A DNA stretch of 15,251 bases from Pinguiococcus pyrenoidosus (lineage: Eukaryota > Sar > Pinguiophyceae > Pinguiochrysidales > Pinguiochrysidaceae): positions 1 to 15,251 of the forward strand of contig JAAMXY010000972.1 in the NCBI GenBank assembly GCA_019677205.1. The letters are read 5' to 3'. The notes under the pieces are model-generated. The model was not told the DNA's origin. It did not search any database and saw nothing but the letters and a program-made list of their open reading frames with translations. The position numbers and the translations under genes were made by a program. Positions 7,140 through 15,055 of the stretch are shown here, one piece after another (the stretch's first letter is position 1; each line of letters starts with the position of its first letter).

Positions 7140-8775
7140 ATGCTGCCACGGTGTCTTTATGCCGCGTTGGTGGCGTTTTATGGCCTTCAAGCAGCTGCTG
7201 AGCCGTCTCAGGAATGTCCGATGGTCCACCACGAGAATGACGACGCCACTTGGGGCTGCGGGCTCAGCAGATTGGATGAGAGGCTCTCTCACGATCTGTC
7301 GTCCCGCGGGTCGTGGGCAAACTTCTCATCTGAAGAGATTGTGCAGGGAAAGCGATGCGGGTTTTGCGACGGTTTGGCGAACAACGCACTCAGGAGCCTG
7401 GAACGAGCTTTGCGCGCGAAGAGAAACGAGTGCGAGCAGCTCGTCGTCGTTAGCGTGGCGTTCGGGATGACATACGTGAGAATGGCGCGGCGTCATCCGC
7501 TTTCAGCCAAGTTCAAGGAGCAGTCTGGAAGCTGCTTCTTCCGCTTCATGGACACCGACAGCGTCGATGAGATGCTGGAGCACTACTCCTTCGACGTGAC
7601 CGGGGATCTCCAAGACCACTACCTGGTACGGGCACCATGGCTTCTTGCCTTCTTGACCTCTACGCCATTCCTGGTGGATGACCTCCGTGCGGCTAGGCAA
7701 GGATGCGCGAGGGAGACAAGCAGCGAAGTCGACATCCTGATGACTTGCATATTATTGTACCCGTGAACGTCACGACTCTGCCCTATGGCTCTCGCCGGCG
7801 GAGCGGCAAGATCTTCAAGATGCTGGGGCATCGGATCTTCCCGTGGGCGAAGCGGATCCTCTGGGTGGACGCAAAGCTGCAGCTCAGCCACACGCTGTCA
7901 CCGAGAAACTTTGTGAAGGTGAGACTGCGAATTGTCAAGAATTGCCTGGCAAGTCCTCCTATGCGCGACTCGCCTGACAACACCGTTGCCTCGGCCTCCT
8001 TCAAAAGTCGACGATGGACGACACGGATGTGTGCGCCGTGTACATGGGGTTGCCTGAGAAGCGCGACGGCAAAACTGTCGATGAGCACTATGAGAAGCTG
8101 GTCAAGGCGGCAAAAGGCAGACCAGGACTCACCGACTCCTTGGAGGCGCTCTGTGAGCAAGCCGAAGCATACATTGCTGACGACGGTGAGGTATGCAAAC
8201 GTCTTCGTCAATGACTCAGCGTTGCTGAAACCGCGATCCATTGAGCACCCTCTCCGCTCAACCAGGACGTTGGTGTGAATGTCATGATCGATGGAGCCAT
8301 GTTCCTCTTGGACTACTCGACGCCGAGATGCAAGGACTTCAGCACGGTGCTCAGCTGCAGCTGGTTCAACGAGGTGCAATGCTATTCTGATCGGGACCAG
8401 ATGAGCTTCCCCTACGTCCTGACTAGAGCCCTCGGTAAGCTTTCCCACATCTTGATCAAGCAGACTGGCGCGAGCGCTGAGTGCGTACTGCGTAGGGATC
8501 CGGCCGGCCGAGACGGTGCCATTGAAGACGCTCGAGTAAGTGCCTAGTGGCCTCCAGTATGCAAGAAGCGCCCTTCTTCCCGATTGCTAACAAGCTTTCG
8601 GCCTTGTGGCAGCCCTCCCGTGATTCGGGATCGATGGGGAAACCCGATGGTGCTGATCATCCCTGTGTACGACCGGCTGGAAGACCGAGAGAAGCTGTGG
8701 AAGGGAATGACGCACTGGTACTTCAGCACGTATGTGGCGCGAAGTCGCTTCCGACTCAACGTTAGATTTGATTGA
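7140..8775 (+). CDS. Secreted DUF616 (TOD1/MUCI70-type) glycosyltransferase-like protein
   Basis: Six exons: 7140–7625, 7724–7918, 8008–8190, 8266–8434, 8496–8535 and 8613–8775, 411 residues. All introns are GT–AG, 61–98 nt. Residues 1–20 (MLPRCLYAALVAFYGLQAAA) form a signal peptide or N-terminal anchor, so it acts in the ER/Golgi or outside the cell. The DUF616 signature follows: TTLPYGSRRRSGKI, HRIFPWAK, WVDAK (about 205, candidate metal/sugar-binding Asp), then SCSWFNEV (~318) and DRDQMSFPY (~331). Plant relatives act in cell-wall polysaccharide or pollen functions; the substrate here is unknown. The first intron is uncertain: the donor may be 7674 (CTG|GTGGAT) instead of 7626, which adds 16 residues. 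The 40-nt fifth exon is needed to correct the phase (1 to 2) and yields GIRPAETVPLKTLD. A GTG-initiated extension to 7089 exists but the ATG at 7140 directly precedes the signal peptide. Confidence 0.85.
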
Positions 8776-8904
8776 CGTTGTGTCACAAGCGCGGCTCACG
8801 ACACCCACCGGGCGCGAAGCCGCCATGCTAGCCCCGCAAGAGTCACATGATAGCTCTGGTACTCAGAGTGTTGCCGCTTCAAATGCGGATGACACATTCA
8901 CTTT
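8776..8904. other. Convergent 3' spacer
   Basis: 129 bp between the stop codons of the glycosyltransferase-like gene (+) and the DUF4246-type gene (-). It must hold both 3' ends. No AATAAA was seen on either strand. The missing second half of DUF4246 is not present here. Confidence 0.5.
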
Positions 8905-10344
8905 TCACCCATGCACAAGGACGGCATTAGTTGCAACCCTTTCGGCATCGTACTCGCGACCCCACATGTCGAACTCTTTTTCCGGGAGGAGGTGCCCGAA
9001 GTTGGACCGAGGAACGTTTTCCGCCTCGACAGATCGCGGGGCCATCGAAGCCTCCGGTAAATCCAGCGAGCCAAAGAACGGGCTCTCTCCGGCAACGAAG
9101 GCAAACAGGGCAGGATGCACCAGGTCCCGCACTTTGTTCTCCGAGTGCGGATGGTAGTCCGGCTCATCCTGGGCAGTCCGTAACCGTTCAATTGCGGCCA
9201 TGAGCGTGCTGCGCTGAATGCCACTGAGCGCGTTTTCCACGTAAACAACGCCTTCGTCCACTTCCCTCTCAACCAAACGGTGGTAAATCTCCTCCGCGCG
9301 CCGGCCCGGCATCACGACAAGCTCGCGCTCGATTTTCCACTTCGCGTTGTCGGTGTATTCGGAAAGTCGCACGACCCCAACGTCAACGATGGCATGATAC
9401 TGCCACTCTTCAGCATACTTAGGCGCCTCGGGAAGCTCGGTCGAGACCCCTGTCAGTGGATCGCCCGACTGCAGCGCCCGCTCCTCATCGAAGAGCGTCT
9501 CGAACGCGAACACCGGTCCATCGTCTAGATCGCATTTCATGTGAAGTGCCAGGTCATCCGAGTCATCATCCTGAAACGGAGGCTGGCGGTGGACGCGACG
9601 CTTTGCCCATCCGACAATCGTCCCACGGCATCGAAAGTGGAAGCCTGGGGTCGTCTCTATGCTGAGCTCCATGTGCTTCTGCTCCAAGTCCAGAGATGCT
9701 ACACAGGAGGCATCGGGACGCACGCGCACTCTCACTTGCGCTTGTTTGTGACGAAGTTCCCACTTGTAGTATCCTCTTCCTGATCCGCGGGCTCCTGCCG
9801 CAATCGCCTCTCTTTCCCGACGCTCTAGCTCCCGCTCTTTTTCCATCCCTTCTTCACTAAGCCCAACATTCCACATGCGCACATCGCACTCCTCCAGCAC
9901 GTGCAGCAAGTCGTTCTCAATGGGAAGCGTGTCCCAGAAGCCCTCCGAGTTTGGGTTCGCCAAGAAGGCGTCGAGAAACTCGCGCGCGGCTTCAACATTC
10001 CACTTCACGGGCAGATACGGTGGCATGGAGGCCTTCCAAGCCTTGGATACCAGACTGAGCACGTGAATCTGCTCCACATGGGAGAAATACTTGGCCAGGA
10101 GGCGGAGATATCCGGGAATGGCGTCGCAGATTGTTTCAATGTCCATGGGCGCCGCCGAATCCACAGCAACTCTCTTCGCCTCTCGTGCCGGCTCCGCAGG
10201 AGCTGCCCCGCGCTTCATTTGCGAGCGCGATAAGATTGTCTTGCTGGTGGCAGACCAAGATGCGGCGGCATTGCTCTCGTGTTCGAGAGCGGCGCAGACA
10301 GAGCGTTTCTGTCCGGATGATGGATCCTTGTGACGGGTGGACAT
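8905..10344 (-). CDS. F-box-like protein with truncated DUF4246 region
   Basis: A single open exon of 479 residues from the ATG at 10344; a later ATG at 10218 is also possible. The N-terminus is low-complexity and basic. Residues about 70–112 (IPGYLRLLAKYFSHVEQIHV, LSLVSKAWK) look like an F-box: two short helices followed by the Leu-Val-Ser-Lys-x-W pattern. That would make it a substrate adaptor of an SCF ubiquitin ligase. Residues ~172–182 form a very charged helix (MEKERELERRERE). From about 325, KWKIERE, DEGVVYVENAL, YHPHSENKVRDLVHP and FGHLLPEKEFD follow the order of DUF4246. The domain normally continues past its fQWLP position to a conserved SYINNLHP segment; here the frame ends about 25 residues after LLPEKEFD. 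The family's function is unknown to me. Either a truncated paralogue or a gene with further exons I cannot see. Confidence 0.72.
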   Translation of the reverse strand: MSTRHKDPSSGQKRSVCAALEHESNAAASWSATSKTILSRSQMKRGAAPAEPAREAKRVAVDSAAPMDIETICDAIPGYLRLLAKYFSHVEQIHVLSLVSKAWKASMPPYLPVKWNVEAAREFLDAFLANPNSEGFWDTLPIENDLLHVLEECDVRMWNVGLSEEGMEKERELERREREAIAAGARGSGRGYYKWELRHKQAQVRVRVRPDASCVASLDLEQKHMELSIETTPGFHFRCRGTIVGWAKRRVHRQPPFQDDDSDDLALHMKCDLDDGPVFAFETLFDEERALQSGDPLTGVSTELPEAPKYAEEWQYHAIVDVGVVRLSEYTDNAKWKIERELVVMPGRRAEEIYHRLVEREVDEGVVYVENALSGIQRSTLMAAIERLRTAQDEPDYHPHSENKVRDLVHPALFAFVAGESPFFGSLDLPEASMAPRSVEAENVPRSNFGHLLPEKEFDMWGREYDAERVATNAVLVHG

Positions 10345-11120
10345 GTGACAGACTTCCGTGCGACGCGTGCGGGCGTCGCCCACCACGGCCGATGCTTGAG
10401 CATCACAGGGCCTTTGCTTTTCTCGTCCATTCCCCTGCGTCCTCTCTTTCGACCGACGCCACGGGCTCCACACAGTACCCGCGAAAGCAATGGTCGGCAC
10501 ACGGCGTCGCACGCGAGCCGAGCCGAGGCAGGTGCTCGAGATGCCAGCGCGCGATTCGCTGCGGCGAGTTGCTAGGCAGGCCCGCGACCGCGGCGCGGAT
10601 ACCTACGCGACTCCTTCCCATCGGTTTGTCTTGCTCGGTGAGCGCGGGCGGGTGAACCCACTCTGCGCCTCGACGTGCAAGCTTCGACGACGTCTCGTCG
10701 GTATCCACTCGTTGTCTTCTTTCCATCCTTCTTCTTCTTCTTTTTCTTAGGTACGGTCTCTCAAGAGATTCAGAATTTCAGAACTTCGGAATTCTGCTAA
10801 AATCACCAATCAGAGGTGTTGAAGCAAGCTTTCCTGCTGCAGAGCAGCCAATGGTGGATGCCTTCGCCGTCGGAACAGCGGAAGATTCGGCTCTTGTGGT
10901 ACTCTGGCGTAAAGATGGCAGTCCAGGCTCTTGTGGCGAGAGAGGATTGGTGCCTTTAGCACGGCTTGGAATTTATGGCCTGACGCCACGCAATGCTTAG
11001 TCTCCGTAGCGCCCCCCCCTCTTTACACCCCCAGAGAACAGAGCGCAGCCCTGCCGCAAGATACAGCCTGGCACTCAGCGACGTCCAGCGCCTTCTGCTT
11101 CGGAGCATCTCGAGGACTTT
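10345..11120. promoter_or_regulatory. Divergent spacer between DUF4246-type and Cys-rich membrane protein genes
   Basis: 776 bp between two genes pointing away from each other. It contains a pyrimidine tract ending in AG (10717–10750), a good-looking plus-strand 3' splice site, plus an imperfect hairpin (10771–10796) and a CCAAT at about 10849. The frame of the downstream gene is open upstream of its ATG to 11010, so a 5' exon of that gene may lie here. Confidence 0.4.
10771..10796. repeat. Imperfect inverted repeat
   Basis: CAGAATTTC...GGAATTCTG forms a 9-bp stem (one G·T pair) around an 8-nt loop. It lies 21 nt after the pyrimidine–AG element at 10750. Confidence 0.5.
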
Positions 11121-12824
11121 ATGAAGGTCGAGATGAAGGAGAACCCCATGAGGGAGTCCAAGAGTCAGGACGAGAACTTTGGCAGCAAGCGCCTCGGCGA
11201 GATTCGCGCCAACACCGACAAGCTCATTCCGCCACACTATCCGTCTGTTCCCCCGCCGGATGAGGCCAGCAGGATCTCCGCAGTCCTCGAGCTGCGGAAG
11301 CTGAAGGAAGAGGGGAAGATCCAGGGCGTGCTGCAGCCTGGCGAAGAGCTGCTGTTCTCCCTGGACTGCGTCGCCTCTGCGGGATGCCTGCCTTACGAAG
11401 CCAGCCGCGTCGGGGCCGGGATGCTGCTCTTTTCGCGCCTTGTGCGCCCGGGCGACCGGGAGGACCCCGAGGCCAGCTCCAAGAAGGCCAAGACCGACTA
11501 CAAGCTATACTTCGTCCAGAGCTCCCAGAACAGAATGGACTTGAGCTCCAGCTCCCTTGCTGCCTCGGCCAACGTGAAGCGCTCGCCCTTCGGTGGCAGC
11601 CAAGAGGTGGCCATGAAGCGGCAGTCACATGTCGAGGCGCAGGTTCGATTGACCTGGGATTTCACCGTGATGGACGTGAACCGCACGGTGATATCCGTGT
11701 CGCACCACACGGAGGACCTGTGCTCCATCTCCGAGTTCCTGAGCCACGACGCGCAGGCCCGATCGGGCGAGGACTGCTGCGCGAAGTGCTGCAGCTGCCG
11801 TCTTCCTCGCTGCTCCCTTCCTGCCTTCATCTGCTGCGCTTGCTGCGCTGGCTGCGCCGCTTGCTACGCTTGGTGCCAGCGCTGCGAGTACGAGCTCGTG
11901 CGGATGGAGGACGACATGAGCATCGATGAGCAGTCGGAGAGCCTTGCGAAGCACACGGTGCACGTGGTGGACGAGGTGCTGTCTGGGGAAGCCATCCGCG
12001 AAGCGCTGCCGGACGACGCGCGGCGCTACCACCACGTCAATCACAGCGAAGGCCGCCGCAAGACGAAGGTCCAGTACCTGCACAAGCTGTTCCTCACGCG
12101 GCTCACGATCGACGAGGATCCTCTGCGTCCCTCGGTGAAGCGGGCCGAGATCGTCATCAGTCCGTATGAAGACGCGTACAACGTCATGGCTTTCGTGTCG
12201 ATGCTCAGCCACGCGTGCCATGACACCTTCCTGGAGAAGGACGCACTGGTCCGGCGGGCCACGTCGCAAAGCATCCATGACATCGTCCCGGAAGCCGCAC
12301 GCGACGTGCCACCCAGCGTCAAGAGGTCCTTGGTAGCGGAGACGAGATTCTATCGCCCGGTGAAACGGAGCGGCTCGGGCCTCAACGTCCTCACACTGAT
12401 CGTGGGCATCATCGGCTTCAGTGTCTCCGATGATGACGCAGACCTCGCTCCCGTGATTCTGAACAGTCTCGTCCTCCTCTACCTGATCTGCGACTATTTC
12501 GGCTTGACGCGCTTCCTGGTCTTCCTGGAGGTTCAAGGCATGCTCAACGACGTGGCGAAGAAGTGGAGGAACGACGCTCTCCTGGCATTCCTGTCCTTGG
12601 CGGCTGCGCTGGCCTCCTTTGCCGGCATCGCGAACCCGGTTGGGCCGGCTACGGCCGTGCTGAATGCGTTGGTCTTTCTCGCATTCGCGATCACCGCCTA
12701 CCTCGCGTACCGACAGAAAAGGAACTCCCCGTCCTCGCTGCTCGACCCGGAAACTATCCTGGAGGCGGCGGACTTTGCGGAGGGCGCTGCGGGGCTGGTC
12801 GAAGGCGCCAAGATGGAGGGGTAG
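11121..12824 (+). CDS. Cys-rich multi-pass membrane protein, family not recognised
   Basis: A single exon of 567 residues. Visible parts: a charged, probably disordered N-terminus (1–60); a globular region (65–215) that includes strand-like stretches (QVRLTWDFTVMDVNRTVISV); a Cys cluster at residues 219–255 with 14 Cys in 37 positions (CCAKCCSC, CCACCAGCAAC); an acidic patch (RMEDDMSIDEQSE); a second globular region (270–410); then four hydrophobic helices at about 420–436, 445–475, 490–510 and 512–535, and an Ala/Glu-rich tail. The Cys-rich patch beside Phe/Ile/Trp residues could be a palmitoylation or membrane-contact site, or bind metal. Its codons are nearly all TGC in a GCTGC-rich run, so it may have grown by repeat slippage. 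The frame is open upstream to 11010 and reads protein-like (SASEHLEDF just before the ATG), so the true start may be in an upstream exon. The last two helices are joined by only a short turn. Confidence 0.72.
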   Translation: MKVEMKENPMRESKSQDENFGSKRLGEIRANTDKLIPPHYPSVPPPDEASRISAVLELRKLKEEGKIQGVLQPGEELLFSLDCVASAGCLPYEASRVGAGMLLFSRLVRPGDREDPEASSKKAKTDYKLYFVQSSQNRMDLSSSSLAASANVKRSPFGGSQEVAMKRQSHVEAQVRLTWDFTVMDVNRTVISVSHHTEDLCSISEFLSHDAQARSGEDCCAKCCSCRLPRCSLPAFICCACCAGCAACYAWCQRCEYELVRMEDDMSIDEQSESLAKHTVHVVDEVLSGEAIREALPDDARRYHHVNHSEGRRKTKVQYLHKLFLTRLTIDEDPLRPSVKRAEIVISPYEDAYNVMAFVSMLSHACHDTFLEKDALVRRATSQSIHDIVPEAARDVPPSVKRSLVAETRFYRPVKRSGSGLNVLTLIVGIIGFSVSDDDADLAPVILNSLVLLYLICDYFGLTRFLVFLEVQGMLNDVAKKWRNDALLAFLSLAAALASFAGIANPVGPATAVLNALVFLAFAITAYLAYRQKRNSPSSLLDPETILEAADFAEGAAGLVEGAKMEG

Positions 12825-12946
12825 GGTGGGGAGAAGGGTATGGGCTCGTGACTGGCGCCACAACTCTGAGCGATGAATGTAGGAGGCGAGTCGCGACGTC
12901 TTGCATCTGGCAGTCTTCCTCTCTTGTTGGCGGGAGGGAAAGAGGT

Positions 12947-12958
12947 GGGGGGGGGGGG
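12947..12958 (+). repeat. Run of 12 G
   Basis: An uninterrupted G homopolymer 123 bp after the membrane-protein stop codon. Its exact length is a likely sequencing-error site. Confidence 0.9.
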
Positions 12959-13320
12959 CGATCCGGCATCTCAAGGGGAGCTGCTGCCGTCGCAAAAGCT
13001 TCTTTCCAAGGGCGCCTAGCATGGCCGCAACCGCAGCTGCGTGGCGGAGGAAAGGAGTCGGGTCTGGGAGGAAGATTGTGCTGTCAAGGAGTACTGTAGG
13101 ACGCCCACAGTGTCCAAGGCGTCTGCCGATCGCGCGGGGAAGCAGATAGCAATCAGATTGATGCCTTTGGGCTGCCCACGTCCACGCTAGGCGACCTTTT
13201 TCTCCTCTTCACTTCAAGCTCTTCGCCGTATTCGTACGAGTCTGTGTGTCATCTCATCATCACAGCTTTCGAGCATGAACCGAGGAAAGCCGCCCAGCGA
13301 CTCGGTGAAGAGAAGGAGCG

Positions 13321-13356
13321 GAAAGGGAAAGGGAAAGGGAAACGGAAACGGAAAGG
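13321..13356 (+). repeat. Purine hexamer repeat, 6 x GAAASG
   Basis: Copies in order GAAAGG x3, GAAACG x2, GAAAGG, embedded in a wider purine-rich tract from about 13307 to 13400. Such tracts can form triplex DNA; no coding role is apparent. Confidence 0.9.
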
Positions 13357-13723
13357 GAAGACGAGGAATGGAAACGGAAGACCGAGGAGGACGCTTCTGG
13401 GTATCATACGGTACTTGAGTACTTGGCGACCATTCCGGAACATGCTTGTTTGTCCTTGATTCCTCATGCCTGTCCTTGATTCGACAAGGCAGAAGAGCCC
13501 ATTCCTCGAAAGTCTCTGTAATTGGTGTATCCTTCTTCAAGAGAGACATTCGGTCGCGGCTTCCGCTTCCTATGCCCAAGCAAGGGTACTCGGAGAGGTT
13601 GAATCTCCGAAGATGCGCTCTTCCGTGGCAAGTTCGGAACTTCTGCAGACGCCGTTGGCCATCGCCAAATTTGCTGTCTCACTTGGAGAGCTGACGCGGA
13701 GGACACCTTTCAAGCCATCCATT

Positions 13724-13760
13724 CATCCCTTCATCCCTTCATTCCTTCACTCCTTCACAG
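13724..13760 (+). promoter_or_regulatory. Pyrimidine octamer repeat ending in CACAG, candidate 3' splice / trans-splice acceptor
   Basis: Four 8-bp copies (CATCCCTT x2, CATTCCTT, CACTCCTT) run directly into CACAG at 13760, 71 nt before the ATG at 13832. A long pyrimidine tract followed by AG is the standard acceptor layout, for either a leader intron or spliced-leader addition. No upstream donor can be assigned from sequence alone. Confidence 0.5.
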
Positions 13761-13803
13761 TACTGCGCAGACTTTCTTGAACACTGCGCCTAGGCAAGAC
13801 AGA

Positions 13804-13823
13804 CGGAAGCCATTTGGCACAAG
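13804..13823 (+). other. Possible relict dinoflagellate spliced-leader sequence
   Basis: CGGAAGCCATTTGGCACAAG matches the dinoflagellate spliced leader (CCGTAGCCATTTTGGCTCAAG) at 17 of 21 positions, with one missing T and three substitutions. The core AGCCATTT|GGC is contiguous apart from the lost T. It lies 8 nt before the ATG of an intron-less gene. In dinoflagellates, leader remnants in genomic DNA mark genes that passed through a spliced mRNA and were copied back. The match is degraded, so chance cannot be excluded. Confidence 0.5.
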
Positions 13824-13831
13824 TGTGAAAC

Positions 13832-15055
13832 ATGGACACGGTGGTAACTATCGTGAAAGGCTTGATCGATGTTGCGAAAGAAGTGCACGAAATCCGCGAG
13901 GCACATAAAAAGTTTCCCGAGCATCATGAGATGCTGGGGCTGCAAGTGGATCTCTTGCTGGATTGTTTGAAGGTTCTGGACGGGTCTGTGGACAGCCTTA
14001 GCGAGGTCCCCGATGAGGTGACAAAGCGCATGAGAACGATTGAAAATGTTCTGAAGATAACCTTGAACGAAGCGAAAGGGCTCATGAATGCTCTTGAGAA
14101 GCCGCAGTGGTTCTTTGTCAACCATCGAACGCTCACGAAGGGCGTCGATCGCATCTCCGCGGACCTACAGGCGAGACGAAGCGAGGTCAAGGACATCAAT
14201 TCTAATTTGCATGGCCCCCTGACTGAGGAGCAGAAAATGCTGTTAGAGCAGGAAGACATGCGCAAGGAAAATGAGCTGCGCTTGGTGAGGTTTCTAGAAG
14301 CGGAGCAGAAGCAGCAAGCGAAGGCGCTACGGTCGCAGAAGAAGAGGCATCGGCGGCACTTCCGCAAGGGCGGCCTCCTCGAGCAACCCCGGCGCGCAGC
14401 GCGCAGAGCGCATTACATGATGAAGCGTGCTGAACGCCGCGCCCGACGATTCTTCAACGCCTCTATGGCACAGCTTCTGGATGTCCTGTTGGGCAGGATC
14501 CAGGAAAGGCTCACTGAGGAACGGTTGTCCGAGAGCATGGGAGCGCCATCGAGACCTGCAGTTGAAGATGATGACGAGCGGCAGGGCCTCTTGGACGACG
14601 ACTCCCCCGAGGACGCGATCGAGGAGGAAGCAGATCGAATCACGCGCGAACACTTTGCAAAAGGCAGTGGACCTTTCGTGGTGTGGATGGCCTGCTACGC
14701 TGGCGACACAGACTTGCTGAGCATGGCTCTTGGCGAAGGTTTCGAAGTGAATCTCACTTGTCCGGGAGTCGAGCCTGACGAGTACTACAGGATCCGGCAA
14801 GACTTTCCGGATCGCCTCAGATACGCCGGAGCTACGCCTTTTCTGGTTGCGTGCATGCGTGGCCACTTGCCAGTGGTGCAAATGCTCCTCGACGTGGTTC
14901 CAGCGAGCGACAAGCTCTTGGAAGAGGAGCTGAACGGTCTCGATGCAGAGGAGCTGGCCGGGCAGAACGGCCATACAGACGTCGCGGCTTGTCTGGCGCA
15001 GTTTGTGCAAACGTCAGATCCGATGCCACTAGGCAGCGCTGAGGACTTTCAATAA
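13832..15055 (+). CDS. MLKL/HeLo-like four-helix domain – basic linker – ankyrin repeat protein
   Basis: A single exon of 407 residues. Residues 1–127 are a helical bundle with the pattern of the MLKL-NTD/HeLo-like family: an amphipathic first helix (MDTVVTIVKGLIDVAKEVHE), a second long helix, then TLNEAKGLMNALEK, WFFVNHRTLTKGVDRISADL and a last helix. This fold is known from MLKL, plant RPW8-type and fungal HeLo proteins, where it often acts at membranes in cell death or immunity. Residues 128–165 are a coiled coil. Residues 166–208 are very basic (KKRHRRHFRKGG, PRRAARRAHYMMKRAERRAR) and could bind acidic lipids or nucleic acid. An acidic stretch (245–268) precedes about three ankyrin repeats at 281–310, 330–358 and 368–392 (GATPFLVACMRGHLPVVQ is the clearest). 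No kinase or NTPase domain is present. The stop TAA overlaps an AATAAA at 15052–15057. The bundle assignment is from pattern, not a search. Confidence 0.82.
   Translation: MDTVVTIVKGLIDVAKEVHEIREAHKKFPEHHEMLGLQVDLLLDCLKVLDGSVDSLSEVPDEVTKRMRTIENVLKITLNEAKGLMNALEKPQWFFVNHRTLTKGVDRISADLQARRSEVKDINSNLHGPLTEEQKMLLEQEDMRKENELRLVRFLEAEQKQQAKALRSQKKRHRRHFRKGGLLEQPRRAARRAHYMMKRAERRARRFFNASMAQLLDVLLGRIQERLTEERLSESMGAPSRPAVEDDDERQGLLDDDSPEDAIEEEADRITREHFAKGSGPFVVWMACYAGDTDLLSMALGEGFEVNLTCPGVEPDEYYRIRQDFPDRLRYAGATPFLVACMRGHLPVVQMLLDVVPASDKLLEEELNGLDAEELAGQNGHTDVAACLAQFVQTSDPMPLGSAEDFQ

Larger units (their letters stand above)
12825..13831. other. Intergenic region rich in simple repeats; 5' leader of the ankyrin gene
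   Basis: About 1 kb with no gene seen. It holds a 12-G run (12947–12958), a purine hexamer repeat (13321–13356), a pyrimidine octamer repeat ending in a splice-acceptor-like CAG (13724–13760), and a spliced-leader-like sequence (13804–13823). Short frames on both strands lack domain signals. Confidence 0.5.

Noticed and set aside
6641-7149. Minus-strand frames with a good GTAAGC donor at about 7002
   Set aside because: The donor arises from the edge of the palindrome, no ATG or domain supports an exon, and the partner exon is not evident.
8905-10512. Extending the DUF4246-type protein to 10512
   Set aside because: The codon at 10512 is GTG, and the added 56 residues are low-complexity Arg-rich; the first ATG in frame is at 10344.
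11003-11020. CCGTAGC at 11004–11010 as the start of a spliced leader
   Set aside because: Seven bases match, then the sequence becomes a C run; no CATTTTGGCTCAAG follows.
11625-13022. 465-residue open frame on the minus strand
   Set aside because: It mirrors the plus-strand membrane protein, is rich in Arg/His/Gln as antisense of GC-rich codons usually is, and has no domain pattern.
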